The notes beneath the pieces were generated by a model. That model searched no databases. It worked only from the letters and a program-made list of their open reading frames with translations, and was not told the origin of the DNA. The position numbers were made by a program, and so were the translations under genes. Of a DNA stretch of 64,000 nucleotides, positions 22,840 to 34,939 are shown piece after piece. This stretch comes from Epichloe hybrida (taxonomy: Eukaryota; Ascomycota; Sordariomycetes; Hypocreales; Clavicipitaceae). Every line of letters begins with the position of its first letter. The stretch's first letter is position 1. The stretch lies in assembly GCA_019022495.1 (NCBI GenBank), contig JAFEKR010000010.1, positions 62,001 to 126,000 of the forward strand, written 5' to 3'.

Positions 22840-23360
22840 GAAGTAATAAGGTTATTACTAAATCTTAGGTAAAAGAATAACTAATTATTTTAATTCTTTA
22901 TATAAGCCTAGGATAAGGTAAAAGCTAAGTTACCTAAAGAAATCCCTATATATTTAAGAATTATAATCTTTTTAAATAGCTTAAATAATACTATAAGAAA
23001 GTAAATAATTAGTTAAGAGATTTTAATAACCTAGAGCTAACTATAAGGCTAAGGTAAGAAAGTAAAGGTTATAATAGGCTTAGGCTAAAGTAATAAAAAA
23101 AGTTAAGACTTTAAAAGAAAAAGGTAATACTCTTATTTTATATTACCTATAGATAAGGCATAGTAATAGAGTAAAGATTAAAAGAAAAGATTATTCTTAG
23201 TATACTATAAATATAAAAAGCCTAGGCATGCTTTACTAGCTTATTAGGCACTAGATTATTTTACTTATAAAAGTACTAAGTATATAACTAAGAAGTATAA
23301 AGAAAGTAATAATAAAGCTATATCTCCTAATATAATACTAGTTTAATTAGTATAAACCTA
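22840..23360 (+). pseudogene. gag C-terminus relic of G1 with two zinc knuckles
   Basis: The frame opens near KAKLPKEIPIYLRIIIFLNSLNNTI, typical of the end of gypsy gag. Two CCHC knuckles follow: 23203-23244 (YYKYKKPRHALLAY) and 23254-23295 (YFTYKSTKYITKKY). Both have the spacing C-x2-C-x4-H-x4-C, but every Cys has become Tyr (TGT/TGC to TAT/TAC), and the second His is Tyr too. Knuckles bind element RNA for packaging. The uniform Cys-to-Tyr change is a direct RIP signature on the opposite strand. Confidence 0.75.
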
Positions 23361-23399
23361 GGAATATAATCTTACTATAGAATACCCTATAGATAATAA

Positions 23400-23900
23400 A
23401 ATAAGAATATAAGTATTTTTATAATAATATAACTAGTGGTTAGCTATATAAGCACTATTTAATATAAGTATATAGTCTTTAATAATTTATTTAAAATTAT
23501 TATTAAAAAAGGATTAGGAGAATATAATCTAATTAAATAAAATACTAGAGAGTATAAGTAAAAAAGTAATTTTATATTAAGGAATTTTAAAAAAATTAGT
23601 TAAGATAAAAGATAGTATAGGATTTATAAAGGTTTACTAAGTTAGCTACTTTATTACTAATATAAGTAAAGGGATAATTCTAGGTATAGACTAGATTAAA
23701 GAGTATTTACTTATAATTATATATTAGAAGTATAAATACTAGAGATATCTAGTAATAATAGAATATCTCTCCTTTATAGTAATAAGTATATAAGGAGAAA
23801 AAAAATAGTAATAGTTACTTTATTATTAGGAGTAATAAAGATTAGGCTAAGTGTTTTAGAAAATAAAAATTAAAAAGAAAAAGGAAAAGGCTAATTAAAG
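23400..23900 (+). pseudogene. protease region of G1
   Basis: Between gag and RT. ALFNISI near 23455 stands where retropepsins read ALxDTGS/A, so the catalytic Asp is now Asn. The remainder of the domain is barely readable. The call rests on this one motif and on position. Confidence 0.5.
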
Positions 23901-24079
23901 GACCTAGTAGTAATAAATATATAAATAAATAGTAAAGTAGCTATATAAATCCTAGAGTATGCTTATTTATTCTAAAAAAGTAAAGGTATTATAGTTATAC
24001 TAATTTTAGAAAATATAAGTAATAAAGAAGCTATATTAAATTAGGATAAAAGCACTAAGTGCCTATACTAATAATCCTA

Positions 24080-25500
24080 GAAGAATATAGGGAGTTTATA
24101 GATATTTTTTCTAAAGAGTTAGTAAGTAAGCTTCTTAAACTAGGAGAACACACTTATGCTATTAAATTAGAAGAAGGGAAAATACTACCTTAGGGGCTTA
24201 TATATAATTTAGCTAAGAGAGAGCTATAGGTCCTTAAAGAGTATCTTATAAGTATGTAACTTAAAGGGTAAATTAGAAGATTAGTTAACCTAGCTAAAGC
24301 CCTAATTTTATTTATTTTAAAGAAAGGAGGGAAATTAAGGCTTTATATAGATTATAGGGGCCTAAATAAGATTATAATTAAGAATAAGGCCCCTTTACCC
24401 CTTATTACTAAAATTCTTAATTAATTAGTAAGTATAGTTATTTTTATAGTCCTAGATTTAAAAGATATATACTACTAGCTATATATTTGCTTAGGTAATA
24501 TGTAAAAAACAGTGTTTTATTATTAATATAGTCACTTTAAATATCTAGTAATGCTATTTAAACTAGTTAATACACTAGTAACTTTTTAGGAGTATATTAA
24601 TAATACTCTTAAAGGACTTATTAATAAGACTTATATTATTTATCTAGATAATATACTAATATATAGTAGTAAGGTTAAAGAGTATATAAAGCATATTAAA
24701 TAAGTTTTATATAGGTTTAAAGAGGTAAGCCTTTTTATTAACCTTAAGAAATATTAATTTTTAGTTAAGGAAGTTAAATTTTTAGGCTTTAAGATATTAG
24801 AGAAAGGTATTATAATAGACTTAGTAAGAGTTAAAGTAATTATAACCTAGCTAATACTATATAGTGTTTTTAATATTTAGTTATTTCTTAGTTTTACTAG
24901 ATTTTACCACTATTTTATTAAATAGTATAGTAAAGTTATTATTCTATTAATAGATTGCCTTAGAGGGAATTAACTAGTAATATTTAAACTAGAACCCTAT
25001 AAGCTAGTAGTATTTAGAGAACTTTAATAAAGATTTTAGAAGGCGCTAATTTTAGTGTATTTTAACTTACTTATATATCTTAAAGTGAAGATAGATATAT
25101 CTAGATATATAATTAGGGCTATACTTATAATATTAGTGCTAGGTTACTAGCACCTAGTTATATTTATATTAAGGAAGATAACTAATACTAAATTATAATA
25201 TTTAATATCTAATAGTAAATTATTAGCTATCTAAGAGGCTTTTTACATATAGAGACATTATCTTACTTATTTAGCTTATATAATTAAAGTTATTATAGAT
25301 TATTTAAACTATAAGTACCTTACTATAAAGCCTAAGCTTACTAGTAAGTAAGTAACTATACTTAATAAGCTTTATCCTTTTAATTTTAAGATTATATATT
25401 ATATAGGGAAATTAAATCTTACTAACTTACTTTTAAGAAAACTAGATTTTATAAGTAAGGTAAGGAAAGAGAAAGTAGTAATTATATAACTTCTTACCTT
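24080..25500 (+). pseudogene. gypsy reverse transcriptase and RNase H relic (G1)
   Basis: Opens with DIFSKELVSKLLKLGEHTYAI, the usual link from protease to RT, then reads [13 protein letters not shown] (RLCVDYRxLN). It continues through VLDLKDIYY-LYI (LDLRxAYHxI), FKYLVMLFKLVN-LVTF (the FE-x-L-VMPFGL-NAPATF box) and YLDNILIYS at 24641-24667. The catalytic box YLDD has become YLDN by GAT to AAT at 24650-24652. The thumb (VKFLGFKI, then GIIIDLVRVKVI) and SFTRFYHYFIK follow. RNase H ends around 25300-25330 with IIDYLNYKYL (TDHxNLxYF) and FNFKIIYYIGKLN (NFxIxYRPGxxN). Numerous stops; spacing fits the standard domain length. Confidence 0.9.
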
Positions 25501-25599
25501 TTTATTTAAATTTATAAATACTAAGAGATAAGAACACTATAGTAATATTATTAGTGCTATAGGCTCTATAAAAACGTTACTTAGTATAACTAATAGTTA

Positions 25600-25996
25600 G
25601 TTATAATAACGCTATAATAATACTACTAATATCTAGGGTTTTAAAAAATCATAACTTAACTATATTTCTAAAGAACCTAATAATCTAAATAATCTTAGAA
25701 GAGTTATATTAGTAAGGTTATTTAATACTTTTTATACTTCTATTAATAAGTAATAAGCTAGCTATAGTAATACTATTAGTACCTAGTGTATATATTATTT
25801 ATTACTTAATTATTTTAATTTTCCTATTAAACTAGCTATTTTTAATAGGGATAGACTAGTATAAGTTATTACTAGTAAGTAGTAAGGGCACCCCTTAAAA
25901 ACATTACTTATCTATGTCCTTATAAGACTAAAAGTATTTATTAAACTAATTACTTATAGAGATATTATAGCTAGGATTTAATTTATTTAAAGAACC
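25600..25996 (+). pseudogene. gypsy linker/integrase N-terminal relic (G1, part 1)
   Basis: Connects RNase H to the integrase zinc domain. Readable motifs are poor here. The frame breaks at 25996 where the copia C1 LTR begins, leaving GAACC as the duplicated target. Confidence 0.45.
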
Positions 25997-26284
25997 TGTT
26001 AGTTACACTAAGGAACATTGCACTAGTGCAAAGGGGTTGAATTCAATGAAGTTAATGATAATAGCTAATAACTAAGAGAGAAAAGAAAAGGGAGAAGGAG
26101 AGAAATCTAGCTAGGAGAGAAGGTAAGCAAAAAGGGGGAAAAGTAAGGCTATAGTGTAATGCCACTGCTAATAGAGCGAGGTAGCTTATGATATATCTAA
26201 TCGCATTATATGTATCCCTTTAGTAACTTTACTTATTAGCTATAGTTAGACTATCTATTATCTAAAGGTCTAAAGGAAGCTATA
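25997..26284 (-). repeat. 3' LTR of copia C1
   Basis: 288 bp, TGTTAGTTACAC...GAAGCTATA in plus orientation; as the element reads on the minus strand this is the 3' LTR. RIP has turned the terminal CA into TA and removed most CpG and CpA sites relative to the other LTR. Confidence 0.9.
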
Positions 26285-26289
26285 CTAGT

Positions 26290-28200
26290 AGTCTCTCTTT
26301 TCTTTGTGGCTAAAGGAGCCTAAAAACGTAATAAAAAATCGGATTAAAGGAAAGTATATATAAGTAAATCCCTTAATAGGAATTCACAGTTTTTATTAGC
26401 TATTATGACTTTGGTTATTCTAATTAACCTAGTTATTATAATCTGTACTTACATGCCTATTATATTAATCCTTCTCTCTGCCTAACCTTATAAGTCTCTT
26501 AACCTAACCTTCTATATAAATTATTAATTTATTTAGATCAATTAAGGTTAAGAGGGCTAAATTTAGCAATGCCTTTATTATCACATTAGCTAGATTATTA
26601 CTACTATTAATCTATCTAACTTTATAGACTTCCCTTCTCTTATATAACTACTAAAGGGCTATAATATTAATTATTAGCTACTTCTCTTTTATTATACCTA
26701 GCTTTATAAGGCATTTATATAATAAGAAAGAGTCTATATAGAGAATTATTAGGATCTAAGGTATCTTTAATTAGTCTATGATTATTTAAAGAGTTATAGA
26801 TATTATGTACGTAATATTAGCACCTTAAACTATGCTATATAGCTTAGATATAAGTGCGCTATAGGTTACACACTTGCTTTTTATAGAGCTATATATAATA
26901 ATATTCCCTTTTAAGATAAAGGTATTATTTTCCTTTATTACTTTATTACTAATTATAATAATATATTTAATCTATAAACTTAGATCTTTATTATTAGTAA
27001 GGGACTTATTTATAAATATAAAGAGCTTTACTTCTTTAAGAGTTAAGGGGATATACTATAATCCCTGCTACTAATGCTTAATTTACTACTTAAGGCATTT
27101 ATTAAGTTATAAGATATTATTAGTAAAGGGTTCTTAGTATTATATAGTAATTATTAGGTTATATAATGCCTCTAGTTAATAGACTATTATAATGTAACTT
27201 CCTTAGGCTCTTTGCTTTACGTAATCTTGCCTTACTATTAGTAATTAAGGGTTAATTTCCTTAATCTTCTAACTTTAGCCCTTTTAGGTTAGGGTTAGGG
27301 AGTTATTAGTATTCTAGGTTAAGATATAGCTATTAAAGATAAGGGGATTTATAGTTATAAGGCATTATTTTTCTTTAGCTATAAACTTTACCTTTTAAAG
27401 CTCTCTTTTTTCTTTCTTAAAGAAGTTATTATTACTAAGGCCTAGTGTGTTATTTATTTATATCCCTATAATACTAAAGAGGTTTTTATTATTTAAGGCT
27501 ATAATTAGTAAGTAAGGATTATATATTAAGGTTATTATATTAAGATTATCCCTGTAGTAGTGAAAATATATTACTTACTAGTAAGTTCTAGCCTTTATAA
27601 TCCTATAAAGGGGCTTAATAACCTCTATTATCATGCCTTTTAGAAAGAGGTATGTAATTTACTTTAGTAACTTTATAATAATTAGCCTATTTAGGGTTAT
27701 TTAGGATTAAACGTAAGCTTATGTGATATCTTATAGCTAAAGGTAAATTCCCTTTTACTTTAATAATAGAGTAAGGGCTATAATAATCTATTAGCTTAAT
27801 CGCTATATTATTAGTAATTAGGTTAAGATAGCCTCTTTTCCTCTATTATTATGCCCTTATATAATAAGGCGCGATTTCTTATATAGTGTTTTAGTGCCTT
27901 TACCTTTAATCTCTTAGACTATATAAGAATTAAAGATCTAGTGGCCTCTATGCTTTACTAGATTAAATATTATAAATCTAAACATATTATAAGCTTATAA
28001 TGCGTTAATCTTAGCTTAATTAGATTATTTAAAGGGGCTTCCTAGGGTTATAATCTTTCTCTCTTAGTAAAGTTAAAGGGTAAGGTTTTTGTTAGCCTTT
28101 TCTTTTACTATAAGGAATACTATATTTAGCACTTTTCTAGCTATAATCTCCTTAATTAATGCTTTCTCTTAGTCTTTATTAATAAATATAAGAGGCTTTA
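26290..28200 (-). pseudogene. copia reverse transcriptase and RNase H relic (C1)
   Basis: Read on the minus strand from about 28200. A run KSRLII-GHNN-GKEAILT (copia: K-A-R-L-V-x-x-G) comes first, then QDIT-AYV (D-V-x-x-A-F). Next are LYRI-KAR and, at 27430-27540, YNPYLLII then FSIIGI-INNTLGLS. The last segment is the catalytic VGMQTDDT of fungal copia RTs; both Asp codons are now Asn (27449-27454). RNase H should fill 26290-27000 but is not cleanly legible. An open frame of 66 codons on the opposite strand (26874-27074, repeated at 38841-39041) is antisense to this region and not a gene. Confidence 0.8.
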
Positions 28201-30380
28201 TAGGTTTAATAAGCTCCTTAGGATTATAAACCTAAGCCTTAGTTACCTTTGCTTTTACTTCCTTAGGGTTACTAGCTTTATAGCTTCCTATAAGGGTAGC
28301 TTTAGCTACCTTAAGGCTTACTATAGGTTCTTTAACTCTATAGCTTCTTATAGAATTACCTTTAGTCTTAATAGCCTTTATAGGCTTCTCTATGCCCTTA
28401 TTAATAAAGAATTAAACTATAAGGTTTTTCCTTAGCTTCCCTTACTTTCTCTTAACTAGTATCTTTTTCTCTTTTTCTTCCTTTACCTTATTACCCTTTA
28501 TAAGTAACTTATTCCCCTAGGCCCCCTTAGCCTTTTCTTATAATAGGACTATAGTATTAAAGGGGGCTATAGCGTAGGAAAGGGCTATATTATAGGTAAG
28601 GACCTCTAGGCCTAGGTTATACTCCTTAATATCCTAAAGGCTTTGCTTATTAGCCCCTATATACTATAAGTCCTTATAGTATAGCTTTATTACTATAGAG
28701 TGAAACTTAGCTAGGCTATAGGGCATCTTAACTATATAAGTCTCCTTATTAGTAGCTAATAGCTTATAAAGGCTATGCTATCTGCCTTTTTCTCTTTATA
28801 TATATATATTAGCCTATAGTAGTAGCTAATATATTAGTAATATATTAGGGCTATTCTAGGCACTAAGGGCCTTATAGACCTATCTCTTAGATAGGTAATA
28901 GCAGACTTTATTAGTTACCTTTTAAATTACTTTAGCTTATTAAATAATAGAGATACTTAGTAGTAACTTATCTATTATCTATAAGTAAGCTTTAAAGACT
29001 AGTAAGGTTAGTATAAGGCTATTAGGGCTTACTAAGTTATTAATAGCTTTAATAGCTATTTAGAGTTACTACTTAGGAGTAATTTCCTTACTAATTAAGT
29101 CTATAATAATATTATAAGCCTAGAGAAGAGGTCTATAATATCTCTTAACCTTTCTAATGCTATTATAGGCTTTAATAGGTATCTTATTAATATTAATTAA
29201 TATTAAGTAAGTATAATACCTAAATTTAGCTAAGGTAAAGTTATTACTAGTATTATAAATAATCTAGTCTAGAGGGCCTAGATATATATTAATCTAGCAC
29301 TCTCTAATTATATCCTAGATATTATAAGCTTTTTACTTCTTACAGTTAAGGAATTAGGCTACTTAAAATAAGGTTACTAAATTAATAATATAAAGGACTA
29401 GCTAGCTATTAATCTATATAATATTAATAATAATCTTATAGTTAAAGTTATAGTTATCTTTAAGGGAGAATTTAAACTAGCTAAGGGCTTTTCTATTTAT
29501 TTAATAATAGTAATAGACTTTAGTTAGCTTCTTAATTATATAATATTTAATATTATAACTAGCTTATTAAAGAATCTTTATAAGCTATTAAATTAAGAGA
29601 TAACTAAACCTTTAGTAAAGTTAATAAATCTCTCTTTCTAATAGGTAAAAAGCGGTGGTTTCTCTTACCTCTAGAAGCCACTAAGGGTAGCCTTATTTAC
29701 ATATAATAGGTATAGTCTTATTATTTTAAATTAATATATTAGTAAGGTTATTAATCTTAACCTTTATTTTATTTATATTAGTAAGGGAAAAGAGAAAGGG
29801 TATAGTAATATTAAGGATATAGAAGTTAATTTAGCTAAGCTTTATAAGTATATAAATAACGCTATATATTATTACTAATCTAGCACTAAAGTAAATAACT
29901 TCTAGGTTATAGGGTTTAATTATTAATAATAGTATTAATCTTAGTAAGGCTTTAGCTTATACTAGACTAGTAGTTAATTAGCCTAAGGCTTCTATATCTA
30001 GTATGATTTCTTTAAAGATCTCTTTAGAATAGCGTCCTTTAGAGATATAATAAATTAAATTATCTTTATTAAAAGCCTCTTTAAGGTATTGCTCTTACTT
30101 AAGTAAGGTATATTAAAAAGCTTAATTCATAAGCATTATAAGGATATTAATATTATCTATTATTTATAATCCTATATAGAAGAATTATATAATGCTAAGT
30201 TATACCTTTAATAATAGCTTCTTCTTAATATTATTATTACTATTATCTTAGTCCTAAGTAAAGGCCTTAAGCTATATTTCCTAGTCTTTTATTTTCTCTT
30301 TATTATTACTATTATTTCCTTTAAATAAAATAAGGAATACCTAAAACTTCTTCTTTATAAGAGGTAAATAATAGTTCTTA
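28200..30380 (-). pseudogene. copia protease and integrase region (C1)
   Basis: Lies between a readable gag and a readable RT, so by element order it must hold protease and integrase plus the low-complexity linker that usually precedes RT. The part next to RT (28200-28560) is rich in Lys, Glu, Ser and Ala codons, fitting that linker. I could not pin the HHCC or D-D-E residues. Copy 2 lacks most of this stretch (28730-30385 equivalent). Confidence 0.45.
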
Positions 30381-30399
30381 CTAGCTTACTACCTCTCTT

Positions 30400-31850
30400 T
30401 CTCTTTCTAATGTTTAGCATTAGTGTGGTTTAATAACTAGTAGTTACTCTTACTATAAATAAAGCATTGCTTAGGTTATCTAGAGTTACTATAATAACCT
30501 TCTTTTCCTTAGTCTCTTTAATTCTATTAGCTATATTAGCGGTCTATAAACATTACCTTTAATAGGTCTTTATCTTAATGCTAGTAGTATTAGTTACTTC
30601 TTACACTACTCTCTGTAATTATAATTAATTTATAGAGGTTACTAGTAAGGTTCTTAAAGCCTAGCGTGTGCATATACTTTACTACCTAATATTTAGGGAT
30701 GCTAGAGACTATATTTAAGGTCTGCTTATAGAGCTCTGTATTTACTATATTAAAGGGGTATAGTTCTTTATAAACTCTCTTTAAGGTAATTAATAGAATC
30801 TTAAGGCACTTAAGCTTACTCTTATTAGGGTTCTAAGTAATAACATTTTTAAGGGTTATATTGCTTTACTTATAGTAATAGAACTGTTAATTACTTTCTA
30901 TTTTAAATCATTAATAGATATTTATAATTATCTCTTTATAAGAGAGGTTCTTACTAGTAAGGTAATTAAGAAAGTGCTATTTAGTATCTCCTATTAATAT
31001 AATAGGGAATGCTTTACTAAAATGTAACTTAAGGAGGTTAATCTAGTTATACTTACTCTTAAAGAGCGTAAGCTTTAGTAAGAGAAAGTTATATAGCTTT
31101 TTACTATAATAGTTACTATCCTTATATATCTTTATAAGCTTAGAGATTTTCTTTATAATTTGCTTATTAGAAGGAAGGTATTAAGGAGGGAAATTAAACT
31201 ATTAAGGGTTAAGCTCTTAATATAACTAAGATTATTATAGGGGTTCTTATAGAGAATATAGTAATTATTCCCTTTAGGAGCTAGGAACATTAGGCAAGGT
31301 CTTTATAGCAGTGGCCTATAGAGGTTATGTTTAAGGCGGTTTAGAGGGTCTTAACCTTTCTTCTAGCTAATAAGGCATTAAGGTTTAATAAAGCACTTCT
31401 TTAAGCAATGCTAGGATTAGATATCTAAGGCCTTGTTTAATAAGAACGCCGTAATCTTATAGAGAGTTATGTAGCTCTCTTATAATATCCTTATTTACTC
31501 TTTTAAAGGTGTCCTTAGACTAGCCTTTAAAGTTCTCTTAGAATAATTCCTAGAGGTTATTATCTCTCTAGCCCTAACGCTTACTAAGGTTAATAAACCC
31601 TATAATATAATTATTAAGCTTAGGCTATGTAGTAGTCTTAGGATCTAGATTATTAGATTCTTTCTAATCTCTTATAAGCTTACTAGTAAGTGATTATAGA
31701 TATAGTAGGAGTTTATTCTCTTAAGGTCTTTTAAGGATAGTTATCTTTAAAGATACTTATAGGGGTTTAAAGGAAAGGGGTGTGTTTTAGGGAGTGCCCC
31801 TTATTATTCTTTTGCCCTCTAGTTCTATCCCTCTAGTAATGTTAGTCTTA
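30400..31850 (-). pseudogene. copia gag relic (C1)
   Basis: On the minus strand from about 31850 the frame reads a decayed gag of copia type. Near 30440-30475 the sequence KQCFIYSKSNY-LLNH matches the zinc knuckle C-x2-C-x4-H-x4-C of the nucleocapsid, with C to Y changes; it is followed by a basic tail (KEKER). Stops are frequent. The matching part of copy 2 is at 61101-62500. Confidence 0.6.
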
Positions 31851-31859
31851 AATTAATAA

Positions 31860-32557
31860 GGCTAATAAAAATAGGGTAAAAGTGCTATAATTAATATAAT
31901 AGAGCCTAGAGCTCTGCTTGTGAAATAAGTAGGATAAATAGGATAAATAAGATAAACAGGACAGAATAAATAGGATAAACGGAATAGGATAAATAGGATT
32001 AGTAGGATTAATAGGATTAATAGGATAAATAAAGGGAAATAATAAAAAATAACGGGAAAAAGTATAAAAGAGGGGAAAATAGTAAAAAGAGAGAAAAGCA
32101 AGCTATAAAGATAGTATAAAAGTAGAAATAACTTAATGTTTAGAACACTAAGGCATAAAAAGCTATAAAGAGAGAAGAGGGGTTATAAAGAGAGTGTAGA
32201 AGGAGGTTATATAGGTTAGCTAGCTTAGCTAAGGATTGTTTTTAACGTTAGGTTTAAATAAAATACCTTATGGCAATAGATTTAGTTATTTAGTTAGTTT
32301 TCTTGTAATAGATAATAAGATTAATAATTAACTAAATATCCTAAAGGCCTAAGAGTTAATAGATTAATCTCTTAGAAGTCTAATAAGCCTATTACTAGGA
32401 TTCTAGTCTATCTTCCTTTAGCACACTCTATAGTTATGCCTCTTTACTATAATAACTGTTAATTTAGCATAACAAGGAGTAGTGGCTATGGCGTTTGCAG
32501 AAATATCTCTTCTTATAATACCTAACTTATCTATAGTTATAGTTAACTACTAATTAG
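31860..32557 (-). other. copia C1 leader with pyrimidine-rich tandem repeats
   Basis: Untranslated leader between 5' LTR and gag. It contains a short tandem array of TTTATCCTA/TTAATCCTA (plus-strand GGATAAATA, GGATTAATA) at 31925-32035. A 79-codon open frame (31862-32101, minus) runs through it, but it only reads low-complexity Leu/Ile/Phe from the repeats, so I do not regard it as a gene. The stretch next to the LTR (32440-32557) keeps normal CA/TG content. Confidence 0.6.
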
Positions 32558-32843
32558 TGTTAGTTCCACTAAGGAACGTTCGCACTAGTGCAATAAGGTT
32601 AAATTCAATGAAGTTAATAATAATAATAATAGCTAATAGAAGAGAAGAGGGAGAAGGAGAGGAATCTAGCTAGAAGAGAAGGTAAGCAAAAAGGGGGAAA
32701 AGTAAGGCTATAGTGCGGTGCCACTGCTAACGAAGCAGGGTAGCTCGCGATGCATCTAATCGCATTGCGTGCATCCCTTCGGTGGCTTCACTCTTTAGCC
32801 ACGGTCGGACTATCTATCGTCCGAAGGTCCGAAGGAAGCCACA
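32558..32843 (-). repeat. 5' LTR of copia C1, nearly free of RIP
   Basis: 286 bp, TGTTAGTTCCAC...GGAAGCCACA in plus orientation. It keeps GC-rich blocks (for example 32740-32843) that are T/A-converted in the partner LTR. A perfect inverted repeat TCGGAC-8-GTCCGA lies at 32805-32824. Confidence 0.9.
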
Positions 32844-33509
32844 GAACCTTTTCTAAGTTTAATTTTAACTTTCTAGAAAAGAGCTTAGAATTAAAACCCC
32901 TAATTTTAAGTCTTATTATATAAAGCATAGTAAGGTAATAACTTTACTATAGCTTAATTAAAGTTACTTAAAAGTAGTAATTTAGCTATATCCTAAATAT
33001 AGTTAATTAGACCCTTTAAGCTATTAATATTTAAGAATTATATTTTTATTTCTCTAGGTATAAGGAAAGAAATTTTATTACTAACTTATAATAACCTTAC
33101 TACTAGGCACTAAGGAGTAAGTAAAACTCTTTATTAGATTATAAACTAATATTATTAGCTAATAATAAAGAAAGATATAAAGGTATATATTAGTACTTAT
33201 ATAAATTATTAGACTTTAAAACTAAGGTATTATAAACTATATAGTAAGCTAGCTATATTACTAGTGCTTAATTACCCTTTTTAAGAATTATTAATAGATT
33301 TTATTACTAGACTTTTACTAGTGAAAGACTTAAATTAGACCTATAACGTAATTTTAGTTATTATTAACTGTTTTATAAAATATAGTATTTATATCCCTAT
33401 TTTAACGTAACTAACTAGTAATAGGCTAGTAAATATGTTCTTAAAATATGTTTTTAGAGACTATAGAGCTCTAGAAGGTATTATAATAGACTAAGGTTTT
33501 ATATTTACT
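32844..33509 (+). pseudogene. gypsy integrase relic of G1 (part 2)
   Basis: After the copia insertion the integrase resumes. It reads a decayed zinc domain, then FLRIINRFYY near 33280-33310 (normally W-x-x-I-S-M-D-F-I), and FSYY-LFYKI-YLYP (normally VVVDRFTKxxHFIP). Next comes KICF followed by the block around 33455-33505 where Y-RAPEGIISDRGSxFTS is expected. The reading stops at ATTTACT (33503-33509), inside the FTS motif, where S1 starts. Confidence 0.8.
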
Positions 33510-34320
33510 GTTAAAAATAAGACCTATTTTTAGCCCTTTCTAGTTAAAGGACCTTTCAATTACTAGCTTGCATTGCAAGCCTAACAGCTACACTACAGCT
33601 GTTAATAGTCACAAAGGTAGCTATTAATAGCTATGTCATAGCTATTAATAGCTATAACTAACCATGTGAATAACTAATCTAAATCAATTGTCAATTATTT
33701 AATTGCGTTGTGACTGCAAGCGTAGCCACAACTGCAGCGCCACTAGTAATTAGGTAAGCTAGGGTGACGTAAGCAGGTTACCCTATAGCTATCTTTAATA
33801 GCGATTTTCTCTTTAACTAAAGGTCATATAAAAGTCTTATATATAGCAAATTAAAGCTAGAAGACAAGGCTTTTATTTAATGCAAGGATATTTTTTAGAC
33901 TAAAATTTAGTGCATATGGGTTACTAGTTTGTATGGTAGTGAGTCGATTTTTTGGATTTTATATATAAATGAATTTTACGGAAAATAAAAAGTGGCCTGT
34001 AAGACCTCTTTAGCGGTCTGAATCCACTAATACAGTTAGTAGGTATATAAGAGGAAGAAGATCTTTTTAATCTAGCTAGATAGCTAGGCCTCTTAATCTA
34101 ACAGCTGCATTGCCTATACAACGTCACTAAAATCAATTCTATTAGTATATAAGATATCGTAAAAGTCATCTAGATTGAATTCTATTAGTTAATAACTGCC
34201 GAAACCTTCCGTTACGTTGCGTTAAATAAATATTCAACGTGGTGGTTCTACTAGTCCCCGACTGTAAAGCTACACCTGTACAGCTGTTACCAGCCGGCAA
34301 CTAGCTCCCTACATTTCAAA
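33510..34320. mobile_element. S1, unclassified 811-bp insert with hairpins
   Basis: Splits the FTS motif of the G1 integrase. ATTTACT flanks it on both sides (33503-33509, 34321-34327), a 5 to 7-bp target duplication. It has no protein motif and much less RIP than its surroundings. Its 5' part is full of inverted repeats: AACAGCT-7-AGCTGTT near 33585-33606, AGCTATTAATAGCTATG with its inverted partner near 33620-33657, and GTTGTG...CACAAC near 33708-33734. A 3' part (33826-34320) recurs at 37351-37847. It may be a solo LTR or a non-autonomous element; ends TGTTAAAAAT... and ...ACATTTCAAA give no clear class. Confidence 0.6.
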
Positions 34321-34930
34321 ATTTACTAGTGGTTTCTAAATAACTTTTTATTATCTTCTTATAATAAAGCGGCTACTTAGCATTGCTTTTTACTCCTAGA
34401 TAAATAGCTAAATAAAACATTTAAACTAGGTCTTAGAATATTATTTAAGGGCTTTTACTTATACTAAATAAACTAATTAGGTAAATAACCTATTAATAGC
34501 GTAATTTATATATAATATAAGTAATTACTTAATGTATAGCTACATACTAGTAAAGGTATTATAAGGTTATAATCCTAGAGGTCTATAGTAAGTAGTAGTA
34601 AATATTCCTTTAGTAAATAATTAAGCTAAAAGTAAAATTTTAGCACTAAGAGAGAAGTATACTATAATTAAGTAGCTTTTAAGTAACTTATAAACTTAGT
34701 ATAAAAAATATTATAACTAGAAAAGAACTCTAATAAGGTTTAAAGTTAGTAACTATATTTTATTATTAATAAAGAATATTAACCTAAGATACCCTAGTAA
34801 GAAGCTAGCTATAAAGTACCTAGGCCTCTATAAGATTAAAAAGGTAATTAAAAGTTATAGATTAGTATATTAATTAAAATCACTACCTAGGACTTAATTA
34901 TATAATATATTTAATATTACTAGTCTTAAA
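34321..34930 (+). pseudogene. gypsy integrase C-terminal relic (G1, part 3)
   Basis: Resumes with FTSGF-ITFYYLLIIKRLLS, then the box whose usual form is TAFHPQTDGQTERxN (seen as AFYS-INS-IKHLN, 34380-34425). Next are FTYTK-TNWV and IA-FIYN, then YGYNP at 34567-34582. Further on come IKV and KNINLRYPSKKLAIKYLGLYKIKK near 34775-34850, the usual LxxxNxxxxRPSKKLxxxxxGPFxI block of the integrase C-terminal domain. Stops occur mainly at CAG, CAA and TGG positions. Confidence 0.85.
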
Positions 34931-34939
34931 CCTTTTAAA

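Larger units (their letters stand above)
25997..32843 (-). mobile_element. complete Ty1/copia retrotransposon C1, 6.85 kb
   Basis: Two LTRs (25997-26284 and 32558-32843) bound a minus-strand gag-pol relic. The element is flanked by GAACC at 25992-25996 and 32844-32848, a 5-bp target duplication. Domains from right to left: leader, gag, (protease, integrase), RT, RNase H, which is the copia order. A second copy is split over 37960-63180 and a scrap of a third lies at 37848-37959. It inserted in the integrase of G1. The right LTR and leader are far less mutated than the left side. Confidence 0.9.

Noticed and set aside
26874..27074. 66-codon open frame on the plus strand, repeated at 38841-39041
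   Set aside because: It is antisense to the copia RT/RNase H relic and is repeated because the copia element is; hydrophobic low-complexity translation, no family resemblance.
31862..32101. 79-codon open frame on the minus strand, looking like a membrane protein
   Set aside because: It is a translation of tandem TTTATCCTA/TTAATCCTA repeats in the copia leader; Leu/Ile/Phe bias follows from the repeats.
33510..34320. S1 as a SINE or tRNA-derived element
   Set aside because: I could not find convincing A-box and B-box promoter words or a tRNA-like fold, and there is no simple 3' tail.
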